In this document: positions 15,198 through 23,919 of the stretch, piece by piece
Layout of the letters: every line of letters starts with the position of its first letter
How positions within the stretch are numbered: the first letter of the stretch is position 1
Assembly (NCBI GenBank): GCA_040902725.1
Contig: JBBDWU010000038.1
Coordinates: 124,001 to 188,000 of the forward strand
Length of the DNA stretch: 64,000 nucleotides
Direction: 5' to 3'
Source of the DNA: JACVRU01 sp040902725
Lineage (GTDB): Bacteria; Actinomycetota; Thermoleophilia; Gaiellales; Gaiellaceae
Notes under the pieces: model-generated
Told to the model about the DNA's origin: nothing
The model's input: the letters and a program-made list of their open reading frames with translations, nothing else
Databases searched by the model: none
Translations under genes and position numbers: made by a program

Positions 15198-15560
15198 GTG
15201 AATCCGTACGAAGTGCTGCTCATGTTCGATGCCGAAGTGCCCGACGAGCGTCAGGGCGAGGTCGTCGCGCGCATGCGCGAGCTCGTCGAGAAGTCCGGCG
15301 GCACCTGGATCGGGCACGAGCCGTGGGGCCGGCGGAAGCTCGCGTACGAGATCGACCACAAGGGCGAGGGCGTCTACCACCTCGCCTCTTTCGACGTCGA
15401 TCCCGCCACGCTCGACGAGCTCTCGCGCGTCCTGCGCATCACCGACGGAGTCATCCGCCACCTGCCCACGCGCCGTCCCGCGCGCGCGACCGAGCTGCGA
15501 GCGGCCGAGTCCGAGCCCGATCACGAGCCCGCCGAGGCCGCCGTCGGGACCGCCGAGTAG
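15198..15560 (+). CDS. rpsF: 30S ribosomal protein S6
   Basis: This 120-residue protein starts at the GTG at 15198, behind a GGGAGG ribosome site. The core (YEVLLMFDAEV, GGTWIGHEPWGRRKLAYEI) is textbook S6, which binds 16S rRNA with S18 in the small-subunit platform. An acidic tail of about 25 residues follows the core, as in many S6 proteins. It is first in the rpsF-ssb-rpsR-rplI operon. Confidence 0.95.
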   Translation: MNPYEVLLMFDAEVPDERQGEVVARMRELVEKSGGTWIGHEPWGRRKLAYEIDHKGEGVYHLASFDVDPATLDELSRVLRITDGVIRHLPTRRPARATELRAAESEPDHEPAEAAVGTAE

Positions 15561-15601
15561 CCTGGGCGAACGTCCGTTCGTCCGAGAGGAGAAAGAGAGT
15601 C

Positions 15602-16042
15602 ATGGCCAACATCAACCGCGTCGTCCTCGTCGGGAACCTGACGAAGGACCCCGAGCTCCGGCACACGCCGAGCGGTACCGCAGTCTGCAAGCTTCGCGTC
15701 GCCGTCAACACGCGCCAGAAGAACCAGGAGACCGGCGAGTGGGGCGACAAGCCGAACTACTTCGACGTCACCGTGTGGGGCAACCAGGGCGAGAGCTGCG
15801 CGCAGTACCTCTCCAAGGGCCGCCCGGTCGGGATCGACGGCCGCCTCGACTGGCGCGAATGGGACGCGCAGGACGGCACCAAGCGCCAGGCGGTCGAGAT
15901 CATCGCCGACAGCGTCCAGTTCCTCGGTAGCCGCGCCGACGGCGAGCAGGGCGGTGGCGAGCGGCAGTTCGTCCCCTCCGGCGCCGAGACGGGCGGCGAC
16001 TTTCCGCCGGCCGCGGCCGCCGACGACGACATCCCCTTCTGA
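15602..16042 (+). CDS. ssb: Single-stranded DNA-binding protein
   Basis: The 146-residue OB-fold protein begins MANINRVVLVGNLTKDPELR and ends in the acidic tip DDDIPF that recruits partner proteins. The linker is short and Gly/Ala-rich. A GAGGAGA site precedes the ATG. The stop overlaps the rpsR ATG (TGATG). The rpsF-ssb-rpsR order is conserved across bacteria. Confidence 0.96.
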   Translation: MANINRVVLVGNLTKDPELRHTPSGTAVCKLRVAVNTRQKNQETGEWGDKPNYFDVTVWGNQGESCAQYLSKGRPVGIDGRLDWREWDAQDGTKRQAVEIIADSVQFLGSRADGEQGGGERQFVPSGAETGGDFPPAAAADDDIPF

Positions 16043-16320
16043 TGGCGCGGAAGAAGGAGAGCACGACCAAGGAGCGGGCGCCCCGGAAGCGCATGGGGCC
16101 CGCGTCCGGCCCCGTCCGCCGGCGGGGCTGCTGGTTCTGCAAGGAGGGGATCGAGGAGGTCGACTACAAGAACTACTCGCAGCTCCGCCGCTACGTGTCC
16201 GAGAAGGGCAAGATCCGCTCGCGGCGCGTGACCGGCGCCTGCCGGAAGCACCAGCGGCAGGTGGCGGTGGCGGTCAAGCGGGCGCGCGAGATGGCGCTGC
16301 TGCCCTACTCGACGGGCTAG
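16042..16320 (+). CDS. rpsR: 30S ribosomal protein S18
   Basis: This 92-residue basic protein has the S18 core VDYKNYSQLRRYVSEKGKI and GACRKHQRQVAVAVKRARE. CWFC plus the later Cys in TGAC mark a cysteine-containing (zinc-type) S18. The start overlaps the ssb stop by one base. S18 pairs with S6 on the ribosomal platform. Confidence 0.95.
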   Translation: MARKKESTTKERAPRKRMGPASGPVRRRGCWFCKEGIEEVDYKNYSQLRRYVSEKGKIRSRRVTGACRKHQRQVAVAVKRAREMALLPYSTG

Positions 16321-16325
16321 GCGCG

Positions 16326-16979
16326 ATGGAGATCATCCTCCTCCAGGACGTCGAGAAGGTCGGGCTGCGCGGCGACGTCGTGACGGTCGCGGACGGCTTC
16401 GCGCGCAACTATCTCCTCCCGCGCCGCTACGCCGAGCCCGCCACGGCCGCGAAGGTCGCCGAGCTGCAGAAGCGCGATGAGCAGCGGGCCCGCCAGGAAG
16501 CACGCACCGCCGAGGAGGCGGCGGCGATCGCCGAGCGGCTGTCGCAGGCGGAGCTGCGCTTCGAGGTGCAGGCCGGCCCGCGGGGACGCCTCTTCGGCTC
16601 GGTCACGCCGACCAACATCGCCGACGAGCTCTGGCGGACGCTCAAGGTCCGCGTCGACCGGCGCAAGATCGACCTGTCCGACCCGATCAAGCGCATCGGC
16701 CGCTACGACGTTCCGGTCGAGGTCTTCCAGGACGTGGTCGTCGACGTGAAGGCCGTGGTCGTGCCCGAGGGCGGCGAGTTGCCCTCCGAGGAGGAGCTGG
16801 CGGCCATGGAGGCGGAGGATCGCGCCGAGGCCGAGGCGGCCGAGCTCGAGGCGGCCGAGGCGAGCGGGCCGGGCGAGCCCTACGCCGAGGAGCTCGAGGT
16901 GCCCGAGGACGTCGACGCCGGCGACGAGGCGGAGGCGGAGGCGGAGACCCCGGTCGAGCCCGAGCCCGAGCAGCAGTAG
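16326..16979 (+). CDS. rplI: 50S ribosomal protein L9 with long acidic extension
   Basis: Residues 1-150 are a complete L9 (MEIILLQDVEKVGLRGDVVTV, GFARNYLLPRRYA, LFGSVTPTNIADEL). About 65 further residues are nearly all Glu, Ala, Asp and Pro, taking it to 217 against the usual 148-150. L9 binds 23S rRNA near the L1 stalk and limits frameshifting; the tail would be disordered. It starts 5 bp after rpsR and is last in the operon, before the hairpin at 16988. Confidence 0.93.
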   Translation: MEIILLQDVEKVGLRGDVVTVADGFARNYLLPRRYAEPATAAKVAELQKRDEQRARQEARTAEEAAAIAERLSQAELRFEVQAGPRGRLFGSVTPTNIADELWRTLKVRVDRRKIDLSDPIKRIGRYDVPVEVFQDVVVDVKAVVVPEGGELPSEEELAAMEAEDRAEAEAAELEAAEASGPGEPYAEELEVPEDVDAGDEAEAEAETPVEPEPEQQ

Positions 16980-16987
16980 CCGCGCCG

Positions 16988-17022
16988 GCTGTCCCCAGGG
17001 TTTCCACCGCCCTGGGGACAGC
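16988..17022 (+). terminator. Hairpin terminator after rplI
   Basis: A perfect 13-bp inverted repeat, GCTGTCCCCAGGG and CCCTGGGGACAGC, with a 9-nt loop, starts 8 bp after the rplI stop. No T-run follows. The rest of the 210-bp gap before dnaB holds two near-matches to the DnaA box (CATCCACA near 17055 and TTACCCACA at 17140-17148), too few to call an origin. Confidence 0.7.
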
Positions 17023-17189
17023 GGCACGAAGTTGGCGCACAGAGCGGCCGATTCATCCACAGATCCGTCCGGCGGATTTGCGAACATACGTTCCGTTATG
17101 CCCGCTCACGCCGACCTCTCTCTAGTAGGACCAGCCGCGTTACCCACAGCCCTTCCGCTTGGGGCACGGCCGGAGTTGACTAGCTGCTG

Positions 17190-19820
17190 ATGGCCCAGCC
17201 TGCCCGGCTGCTCGAGGCCGGGGCCGCCCCGGTCCCGCCCCAGAATCTCGACGCCGAGGAATCCGTCCTCGGCGCGATGATGCTCTCGCCGGGCGCCATC
17301 GGCGCCGTCAGCGAGATCCTCGACGCGGGCGACTTCTACCGCGAGAGCCACGCCAAGATCTACCGGGCCGCCCTCGCCCTCTACGCCAAGGGCGAGCCCG
17401 TCGACGCGATCACCCTCGTCGACGAGCTCGAGGAGCGAGGCGAGCTCGAGCACACGGGCGGGCGCACGCGCATCCACGAGCTGGCCGCGCTCGTCCCGGC
17501 GACCGCGAACGCAGGCCACTACGCTCGGATCGTCCGCGAGATGGCCACGCTCCGCGGGCTGATTCGCGTCGGCGACGAGATCGCGCGCCTCGGCTGGGAC
17601 CGGCCCGGCGAGACCGTCGACCTCGTCGACCGCGCCGAGCAGGTGCTGTTCGAGCTCTCGCAGGACCGCGTGTCCACCGAGTTCACGCACATCGAGCTCC
17701 TGCTCAAGGAGAGCTTCGAGCGGATCACGGCCCTGTACGAGTCCGGCGCGGAGATCACGGGCACTCCGTCCGGGTTCCGCGAGCTCGACCGGATCACGTC
17801 CGGGTTCCAGGCGGGCAACCTGATCATCCTCGCCGCGCGGCCGAGCATGGGGAAGTCGGCGCTCGCGCTCTGCATGGCCGCGAACGTCGCCGTCCGCTAC
17901 GAGACCCCGGTCGCGCTCTTCACGCTGGAGATGTCGAAGTCCGAGGTGACGCAGCGCCTGATGTGCAGCGAGGCGAAGGTGGACTCCTCGCGCCTGCGGA
18001 ACGGCAAGCTCGCGCCGGACGACTGGCCGCGACTGACGGCGGTGTGCGACAAGCTGGCGAAGGCGCCGATCTACGTCGACGACAGCGGCCTCCTGAACAT
18101 GATGGAGGTGCGTTCGAAGGCGCGTCGGCTGAAGTCGAAGGAGCCGAATCTCGGGCTCATCGTCGTGGACTACCTGCAGCTGATGACGGCCGGCGCGGCG
18201 ATCGAGCACCGCGTCCAGGAGGTCTCGCAGATGTCGCGCCAGCTCAAGGTGCTCGCGCGCGACCTCGACGTCCCGATCCTCGCCCTCTCGCAGCTCTCGC
18301 GCGCGGTCGAGCAGCGCAGCGACAAGCGGCCCGTCCTGTCGGACCTGCGGGAATCGGGCTGCCTGACCGCGGATACACCTGTCTATCTTCCGGACTACGG
18401 CGTCTACCGACCGATCGAGGAGCTCGTCGGCCAGCGCGGGTTCCGCGTGCTCGCCGTCGACACCGAGACCTGGAAGCTCGAGCCGCGGCCGGTGCTGCGT
18501 GCCTTTGCGACGGGACGAAAGCCTGTCTACCGGCTGACGACGAGACTGGGGCGAACGATTCGCGCGACTGCCAACCACAAGTTCCTCGCTTTCGACGGCT
18601 GGCGCCGCCTCGACGACCTTGCCCCCGGGATGCGCCTGGCCGTCCCCCGCCGCCTCCCCGGGCCAAGCGAGGGCTCGATGACCGAAGCTGAGCTGGCGCT
18701 GCTCGGACACTTGATCGGCGACGGCTGCACGCTGCCGAGGCATGCGATCCAGTACACGACGAACGATCGCCACGTCGCGGGCATCGTCGCCACCTTGGCG
18801 ACCGATGTCTTCGGCGACGCCGTCCGGCCGCGGATCACGGCGGAGCGAAGCTGGTACCAGGTCTACTTGCCGGCGACCCAGCACTTGACTCACCGCCGCC
18901 GGAGTCCCGTCACCGAGTGGCTCGAGCAACTCGGCGTGTTTGGGCTGCGCTCCTGGGAGAAGCGCGTGCCCGAGGCGGTCTTCGCCCAGCCGGCCGATTC
19001 CATCGCAACCTTCCTCCGCCACCTGTGGGCGACCGACGGCTCCATCCAGATCGGCGGGAAGCTCGCCTACCCGGTCATCCGCTACGACTCGAGCAGCGAA
19101 CGGCTCGTAGCCGGGGTTCGCTCGCTGCTCCTCCGGCTTGGAATCAACGCGAAGGCCCGACGTGTTCCGATGCCGGGCAAGGGACGGACGATGCATCGGC
19201 TCGACGTCACCGGCCGCCCCGACATCCGGAGGTTCCTGTCGACGATCGGTGGGCTCGGCAGCCAGCGGGCGGAGGCGGCTCAGCAGATCTTCCTCTGGAG
19301 CGAAGAGACGAAGGCGAACACGAATCGCGACTCGATCCCGAGGCAGGCCTGGCGGCAGATCGTCGTCCCCGCGCTGGCATCCGCGGGTGTCACTGCGCGC
19401 CAACTCCACGCCGAGATCGGCACGAGCTATTGCGGCTCGACGCTGTACAAGACGGGGCTGAGCCGCGAGCGGGCGGAACGCGTCGCCGAAGCCGCCGACT
19501 CCGACGAGCTCCGCGCCCTCGCCACGAGCGACGTCTACTGGGACGAGATCGTGTCCGTCGAGCTGGACGGCGAGGAGGAGGTGTACGACCTCACCGTCGA
19601 CGAGCTGCACAACTTCGTCGCGGGCGACATCGTCGTGCACAACTCGCTGGAGCAGGACGCCGACATCGTCGCCTTCATCTATCGCGACGAGTACTACAAC
19701 GAGGACTCGGAGCATCAGGGGCTGGCCGAGGTGCACGTGGCGAAGCACCGCAACGGCCCGACCGACACCTTGAAGCTCTCGTTCCTCAAGCGCTACGCCA
19801 AGTTCGCGGACCCCGCCTAA
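17190..19820 (+). CDS. dnaB: Replicative DNA helicase DnaB interrupted by an intein
   Basis: The 876-residue precursor comprises DnaB residues 1-390, a 428-residue intein, then the last 58 DnaB residues; the spliced helicase would be 448. The N-exon has the primase-interacting N-domain (QNLDAEESVLGAMM) and the RecA-like motor with Walker A ARPSMGKSAL and Walker B LIVVDYLQL. The intein splits the conserved block DLRESG / SLEQDAD, the DnaB-b site also used by the Synechocystis DnaB intein. DnaB is the hexameric helicase of the replication fork, so splicing must be efficient for viability. The ATG at 17190 lacks an obvious Shine-Dalgarno. Confidence 0.95.
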   Translation: MAQPARLLEAGAAPVPPQNLDAEESVLGAMMLSPGAIGAVSEILDAGDFYRESHAKIYRAALALYAKGEPVDAITLVDELEERGELEHTGGRTRIHELAALVPATANAGHYARIVREMATLRGLIRVGDEIARLGWDRPGETVDLVDRAEQVLFELSQDRVSTEFTHIELLLKESFERITALYESGAEITGTPSGFRELDRITSGFQAGNLIILAARPSMGKSALALCMAANVAVRYETPVALFTLEMSKSEVTQRLMCSEAKVDSSRLRNGKLAPDDWPRLTAVCDKLAKAPIYVDDSGLLNMMEVRSKARRLKSKEPNLGLIVVDYLQLMTAGAAIEHRVQEVSQMSRQLKVLARDLDVPILALSQLSRAVEQRSDKRPVLSDLRESGCLTADTPVYLPDYGVYRPIEELVGQRGFRVLAVDTETWKLEPRPVLRAFATGRKPVYRLTTRLGRTIRATANHKFLAFDGWRRLDDLAPGMRLAVPRRLPGPSEGSMTEAELALLGHLIGDGCTLPRHAIQYTTNDRHVAGIVATLATDVFGDAVRPRITAERSWYQVYLPATQHLTHRRRSPVTEWLEQLGVFGLRSWEKRVPEAVFAQPADSIATFLRHLWATDGSIQIGGKLAYPVIRYDSSSERLVAGVRSLLLRLGINAKARRVPMPGKGRTMHRLDVTGRPDIRRFLSTIGGLGSQRAEAAQQIFLWSEETKANTNRDSIPRQAWRQIVVPALASAGVTARQLHAEIGTSYCGSTLYKTGLSRERAERVAEAADSDELRALATSDVYWDEIVSVELDGEEEVYDLTVDELHNFVAGDIVVHNSLEQDADIVAFIYRDEYYNEDSEHQGLAEVHVAKHRNGPTDTLKLSFLKRYAKFADPA
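18360..19643 (+). other. DnaB intein with LAGLIDADG homing endonuclease
   Basis: It begins with Cys391 (CLTADTPVYLPDYG) and ends HN before a +1 Ser (DELHNFVAGDIVVHN). Block B is TANH (460-463). The homing endonuclease has two LAGLIDADG-type helices, LLGHLIGDG and LRHLWATDG, each with its acidic residue (D511, D616), so it may still be active. All four splicing residues (C1, block B His, terminal HN, +1 Ser) are present, so it should splice. It is in frame with DnaB throughout. Confidence 0.93.
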
Positions 19821-19830
19821 GGAGATGCTC

Positions 19831-20052
19831 ATGCACGAGCAGACGATCTGGCTTGCTCCCCGCGCAACGGGGTTCACGGAGATCTGCGAGGCCTGCGAGG
19901 AGGACGATCCGGGCCTCTACCGGGATCTCCACGCGATCGTCCAGGGCAACCTGCGCATCGACGAGCAGAACGGCTGGGTCACGTGCGCCCGCGGCCACAC
20001 CATGCGCGTGATGCGCCTGACGGCGGCGCTGCCCGCGGGGACGCTCCGGTGA
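19831..20052 (+). CDS. Small zinc-ribbon-like protein
   Basis: A 73-residue product with CEAC and, 40 residues later, CARGH, which looks like a four-ligand zinc ribbon. AAGGAG at 19819-19824 lies 6 nt before the ATG at 19831, which I prefer to the ATG at 19825 that abuts the ribosome site. It follows dnaB by 10 bp and overlaps the next small gene by 4 bp. Function unknown. Confidence 0.65.
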   Translation: MHEQTIWLAPRATGFTEICEACEEDDPGLYRDLHAIVQGNLRIDEQNGWVTCARGHTMRVMRLTAALPAGTLR

Positions 20053-20261
20053 CCGCGAGCGAGCAGCTCGTCCTCTACGCCGTCTACCTCGAGGACGGCG
20101 GCGTCGAGCGCCGGGCCGCCCTGCGCCACCAGGTGCCGCAGGTCGGCGACCGGCTGTGGGCGCAGGGCCGCGAGTGGATCGTCCAGCGGCGGCGGGTCTC
20201 CGCCGACGCGCTCTGCGACGTCGAGCTGGAGGCCGTGGCCCGACTGCTCAAGGCCGGCTAG
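20049..20261 (+). CDS. Hypothetical protein, 70 aa
   Basis: It starts at a GTG overlapping the previous stop (GTGA). The sequence (LVLYAVYLEDGGVERRAAL, then VGDRLWAQGREWIVQRRRV) reads as a small beta-rich domain. I do not recognise a family. Coupling with the zinc-ribbon gene suggests a joint role. purA follows after 14 bp. Confidence 0.6.
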   Translation: MTASEQLVLYAVYLEDGGVERRAALRHQVPQVGDRLWAQGREWIVQRRRVSADALCDVELEAVARLLKAG

Positions 20262-20275
20262 GGCACACTTCCCAG

Positions 20276-21550
20276 GTGCCCGCGACCGTCATCGTCGGGG
20301 CGCAGTGGGGCGACGAGGGGAAGGGCAAGATCGTCGACCTGCTCGCCCGCGCGGCCGACGTCGTCTGCCGCTACCAGGGGGGGCCTAACGCCGGCCACAC
20401 GCTCGTCGTCGAAGGCGAGACGTTCAAGCTCCACCACCTGCCCTCGGGGATCCTCTACCCGGGAACCGAGTGCGTCGTCGGCGCGGGCTGCGTCGTCGAG
20501 CCGGCCACGCTCGTCCGCGAGCTGGACGAGCTCGAGGAGCGCGGGGTCTCCACCGAGCGCGTTCGCATCTCAGGCAACGCGCACGTGATCATGCCCTGGC
20601 ACGTCCAGCTCGACCAGGCATCCGAGCGCAGCCTCGGCCCACTCCAGATCGGCACCACGCGCCGAGGGATCGGGCCCGCCTACGGGGACAAGGCGGCGCG
20701 GCTCGGCATCCGCGTCCAGGACCTGCTCGACCGCAAGATCCTGCGCCAGAAGATCGAGGTCGCGCTAGCCGAGAAGAACGTCTGGCTCGAGCGCGTCTAC
20801 GGCGTCCCGCCGCTCGAGCTCGAGGAGGTGGCCGGAGGGCTCGAGCAGCTCGCTCAGCGCCTGCGCCCCTACGTCGCCGACACGTCGCTGCTGGTCGACC
20901 GCGCGCTCGCCGAGGGAAAGTCCGTGCTGCTCGAGGGCGCGCAGGGCACCCTGCTCGACCTCGACCACGGCACCTATCCCTTCGTGACCTCGTCGAACCC
21001 GGTGGCCGGGGCGGCCGCGACCGGGGTCGGCATCGGCCCGACGCGCATCGACCAGGTCGTCGGGGTGGCCAAGGCGTACGTGACGCGCGTGGGCGAAGGG
21101 CCGTTCCCGACGGAGATGGAGGAGCCCGACCAGTCGCGGATCCGCGAGCTCGGCGCCGAGTTCGGCACGACCACCGGACGCGAGCGGCGGTGCGGCTGGC
21201 TCGACCTCGTCGCGCTTCGCTATGCAGCCCGCCTGAACGGGCTCACGTCGCTCGCCCTCACCAAGCTCGACGTCCTCTCGCACGTGGACGAGATCCCCGT
21301 CTGCGTCGCCTACCGCCTGCGCGAGGGAGCGGAGACGCGCGACTTCCCGGCGCACCAGAGCGACTTCCACCATGCCGCCCCGGTCTACGAGACGCTGCCC
21401 GGGTGGGCCTGCCCGCTCGACGAGGCCGACGACATCGACGGGCTGCCGGAGGCGGCGCGCGCCTACGTCGGCCTGATCGAGCGGGAGGTCGGCGTCCCGA
21501 TCACGCTCGTCGGCACCGGCCGCGAGCGCGAGCGCGTGCTCCACGCCTGA
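20276..21550 (+). CDS. purA: Adenylosuccinate synthetase
   Basis: PurA joins IMP and Asp using GTP, the first step to AMP. The 424-residue protein starts at GTG in VPATVIVGAQWGDEGKGKIVDLL, whose WGDEGKGK is the family's P-loop-like motif. It also has GGPNAGHT, TTRRGIGPAYGDKAAR and GTTTGRERRCGWLDL. It opens a plus-strand run of purine genes and uses the same branch as purB at 23920. Confidence 0.96.
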   Translation: MPATVIVGAQWGDEGKGKIVDLLARAADVVCRYQGGPNAGHTLVVEGETFKLHHLPSGILYPGTECVVGAGCVVEPATLVRELDELEERGVSTERVRISGNAHVIMPWHVQLDQASERSLGPLQIGTTRRGIGPAYGDKAARLGIRVQDLLDRKILRQKIEVALAEKNVWLERVYGVPPLELEEVAGGLEQLAQRLRPYVADTSLLVDRALAEGKSVLLEGAQGTLLDLDHGTYPFVTSSNPVAGAAATGVGIGPTRIDQVVGVAKAYVTRVGEGPFPTEMEEPDQSRIRELGAEFGTTTGRERRCGWLDLVALRYAARLNGLTSLALTKLDVLSHVDEIPVCVAYRLREGAETRDFPAHQSDFHHAAPVYETLPGWACPLDEADDIDGLPEAARAYVGLIEREVGVPITLVGTGRERERVLHA

Positions 21551-21563
21551 GTAGAGTGCTCGT

Positions 21564-22769
21564 GTGAGGGTTCTGATCGTCGGTTCAGGGGGCCGCGAGC
21601 ATGCGCTCGCGTGGCGGATCGCGCAGAGCCCGTCGCTGACGAAGCTCCACGCAGCGCCGGGAAATCCTGGGATCGCGCAGCTGGGGAGCTGCCATCCCGT
21701 GCGCGCCGACGACGGCGAAGGCCTGCTCGGGCTCGCGCACGAGCTCGGCGTCGACCTCGTCGTGGTCGGGCCGGAGGCGCCACTGGTGGCAGGCGTCGGA
21801 GATACGCTTCGGCATGCGGGATTGACCGTCTTCGGGCCGGGGGCGGCGGCGGCGCAGATCGAGGGGTCGAAGGCGTTCGCAAAGGAGGTGCTGACCGCGG
21901 CCGGCGTCCCCACCGCCGAGGCGCTCGCGGTCGCACGCCCGCCCTGCGTGGTCAAGGCGGACGGGCTCGCCGCCGGCAAGGGCGTCTTCGTCTGCCTCGA
22001 CCAGGAGGAGCTCGACGCGGCGCTTCTGGCAGTCGCGGCGCTCGGTGACCGCGTCGTCATCGAGGAGTACCTCGAGGGCGAGGAGATCTCGGTTTTCGCG
22101 CTCTGCGACGGCCGCAACGCGATCCCACTGCCGGCCGCCCAGGACTTCAAGCGCGTAGGCGACGGCGACAGCGGCCCCAACACCGGCGGCATGGGCGCCT
22201 ATTCGCCGGTCCGCGGCGCGCCGGAGGCCGAGGAGCTGGTCGAGGCCGTCCACCGACCCGTGCTCGCCGAGCTCGCCGACCGCGCCAGCCCCTTCGTCGG
22301 CTGCCTCTACGCCGGGCTGATGCTGACGGCGGCCGGCCCGCGCGTCCTCGAGTTCAACTGCCGCTTCGGCGACCCCGAGACGCAGTCCCTGCTCCCCCGC
22401 CTCGACGGCGACCTGCTCGCGGCCCTCCATGCCGCGGCCACGGGCGAGCTCACGGGCGTCGAGCTGGCGGAGAAGGACGATGCCGCCGTGACGGTCGTGC
22501 TCGCCGCCGGGGGCTACCCCGAGAGTGGCGACACGGGCTCGCCGATCGACGGTATCCCGGCCGCCGAGGCAGAGGGGGCGCTCGTCTTCCATGCCGGCAC
22601 GGCGCTCCGCGACGGCCGGCTCGTGACCAGCGGCGGCCGAATCCTCAACGTCACCGCCACCGGCCCGTCCATCGGCGCCGCGCGCGAGCTCGCCTACCGG
22701 GCGGCCGCGCGCATCTCCTTCGCGGGAATGAAGTACCGCGGCGACATCGCGGAGCTCGTCCATGCCTGA
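21564..22769 (+). CDS. purD: Phosphoribosylamine-glycine ligase
   Basis: GARS is an ATP-grasp enzyme that makes GAR, the second step of purine synthesis. At 401 residues it carries the N-terminal GSGGREHALAW, ATP-grasp VVKADGLAAGKGVFV, GGMGAYSP and FNCRFGDPETQ. The start is GTG, 13 bp after purA. It overlaps purE by 8 bp. Confidence 0.96.
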   Translation: MRVLIVGSGGREHALAWRIAQSPSLTKLHAAPGNPGIAQLGSCHPVRADDGEGLLGLAHELGVDLVVVGPEAPLVAGVGDTLRHAGLTVFGPGAAAAQIEGSKAFAKEVLTAAGVPTAEALAVARPPCVVKADGLAAGKGVFVCLDQEELDAALLAVAALGDRVVIEEYLEGEEISVFALCDGRNAIPLPAAQDFKRVGDGDSGPNTGGMGAYSPVRGAPEAEELVEAVHRPVLAELADRASPFVGCLYAGLMLTAAGPRVLEFNCRFGDPETQSLLPRLDGDLLAALHAAATGELTGVELAEKDDAAVTVVLAAGGYPESGDTGSPIDGIPAAEAEGALVFHAGTALRDGRLVTSGGRILNVTATGPSIGAARELAYRAAARISFAGMKYRGDIAELVHA

Positions 22770-23169
22770 CGCGCTGGTGGGCATCCTGGTCGGCGCCGAG
22801 TCCGACCGGGAGCGCATGCAGCCGGCGCTCGACGAGCTCGACGCGCGCGGAATCGGCTGGGAGCTCGAGGTGCGCTCCGCTCATCGCACGCCCGACGCCG
22901 TCGCCGAGTACGCGCGCACGGCACGTGAACGTGGTTTGCGGGTGCTCATCTGCGGCGCCGGCCTCGCCGCCGCGCTGCCGGGCGTGGTCGCCGCGCACAC
23001 CGACCTGCCGGTGATCGGGGTGCCGCTCCGCTCGAAGCTGAGCGTCCTCGACGGACTCGACGCGCTGCTCTCGATCGTGCAGATGCCGCCCGGCGTGCCC
23101 GTCGCCACCGTCGGCGTGGACAACGCCAAGAACGCCGCCCTGCTCGCCGCGCGCGTGCTCGGCGCTTGA
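22762..23169 (+). CDS. purE: N5-carboxyaminoimidazole ribonucleotide mutase-type PurE
   Basis: This 135-residue protein (PurE is usually 155-170) has the diagnostic SAHRTP of class I PurE and a glycine-rich CGAGLAAALPGVVA in place of the usual GAGGAAHLPG segment. The N-terminal GSxSD is GAESD here, so one active-site Ser is Ala. Class I PurE works with PurK, which is not in the window. Its ATG overlaps purD, and its stop overlaps the TTG of the next gene. Possibly divergent or reduced in activity, though its place in the cluster supports purine synthesis. Confidence 0.82.
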   Translation: MPDALVGILVGAESDRERMQPALDELDARGIGWELEVRSAHRTPDAVAEYARTARERGLRVLICGAGLAAALPGVVAAHTDLPVIGVPLRSKLSVLDGLDALLSIVQMPPGVPVATVGVDNAKNAALLAARVLGA

Positions 23170-23915
23170 CCGTCGTCGCGGTCGAAGACGGCTGGGACAG
23201 CTTCGTGCTCGATGTCGGCGGCGAGTGGATCGTGCGGATCCCGCGCCGCGACGCGGTGCGGGAGACGCTCGCCGTCGAGGCGCGGCTGCTGCCTGAGCTG
23301 CCGGGGCCGGTACCGAGCTTCGAGCTCGTCGCGGCAGAGGCCGTCGCGTACCGGAAGCTTCACGGCTCGCCGATCGACCCTCGGAACGCCGCGCTCGGCG
23401 CCGCCGTGGGGCGCTTCCTCGCCGCACTCCACGCCTTCCCGGTCGAGCGGGCGCGGGAGCTCGGCGTGCCCGAACCGCCGTGGCGCGAGACGTACGCCCG
23501 GTTCACCCGGGAGGTGCTCGACGCGGCCGACCTCGGGCCAGACGCCGAGGCCCTGGTCGAGGAGTTCCTCGGCGACGGCGCGAACTTCGCATTCGAGCCC
23601 GCGCTCATTCACGCCGACCTCGGCCCCGAGCACCTGCTCGCCGAGGGCGATGAACTGACCGGCGTGATCGACTGGGGCGACGTGCGCATCGGCGACCCGG
23701 CGCTCGACTTCGCCTGGCTGCTCCAGCAGCCGTTCGCGGACGCCGTGCTCGGCGCTTACGGCGACCACGACCGAGGCCTGCGCTCGCGGGCGAGCTTCTA
23801 CCACCGGCTCGGGCCCTGGTACGAGCTCCACTACGGCCTCTACTTCGACCGGCCGGAGTTCGCCGAGTCCGGGCTCGCCGGCGTCCGAAGCCGACTGCCA
23901 GGCCGGTTACCCTAG
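23166..23915 (+). CDS. APH-fold phosphotransferase
   Basis: This 249-residue kinase-like protein has HADLGPEHLL (catalytic Asp) and GVIDWGDVRIGDPALDFAW, the metal-binding motif of the aminoglycoside/choline phosphotransferase fold. It starts at TTG overlapping the purE stop (TTGA), so translation is coupled. The substrate is unknown; its location among pur genes does not imply drug resistance and may point to a small metabolite. Confidence 0.85.
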   Translation: MTVVAVEDGWDSFVLDVGGEWIVRIPRRDAVRETLAVEARLLPELPGPVPSFELVAAEAVAYRKLHGSPIDPRNAALGAAVGRFLAALHAFPVERARELGVPEPPWRETYARFTREVLDAADLGPDAEALVEEFLGDGANFAFEPALIHADLGPEHLLAEGDELTGVIDWGDVRIGDPALDFAWLLQQPFADAVLGAYGDHDRGLRSRASFYHRLGPWYELHYGLYFDRPEFAESGLAGVRSRLPGRLP

Positions 23916-23919
23916 GCCT

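Noticed and set aside
16980..17189. Replication origin upstream of dnaB
   Set aside because: Only two imperfect DnaA-box matches and no AT-rich unwinding region; dnaA and dnaN are not nearby.
17106..19877. 923-residue minus-strand frame opposite dnaB
   Set aside because: Low-complexity, high-GC antisense shadow of dnaB and its intein, with no recognisable domain.
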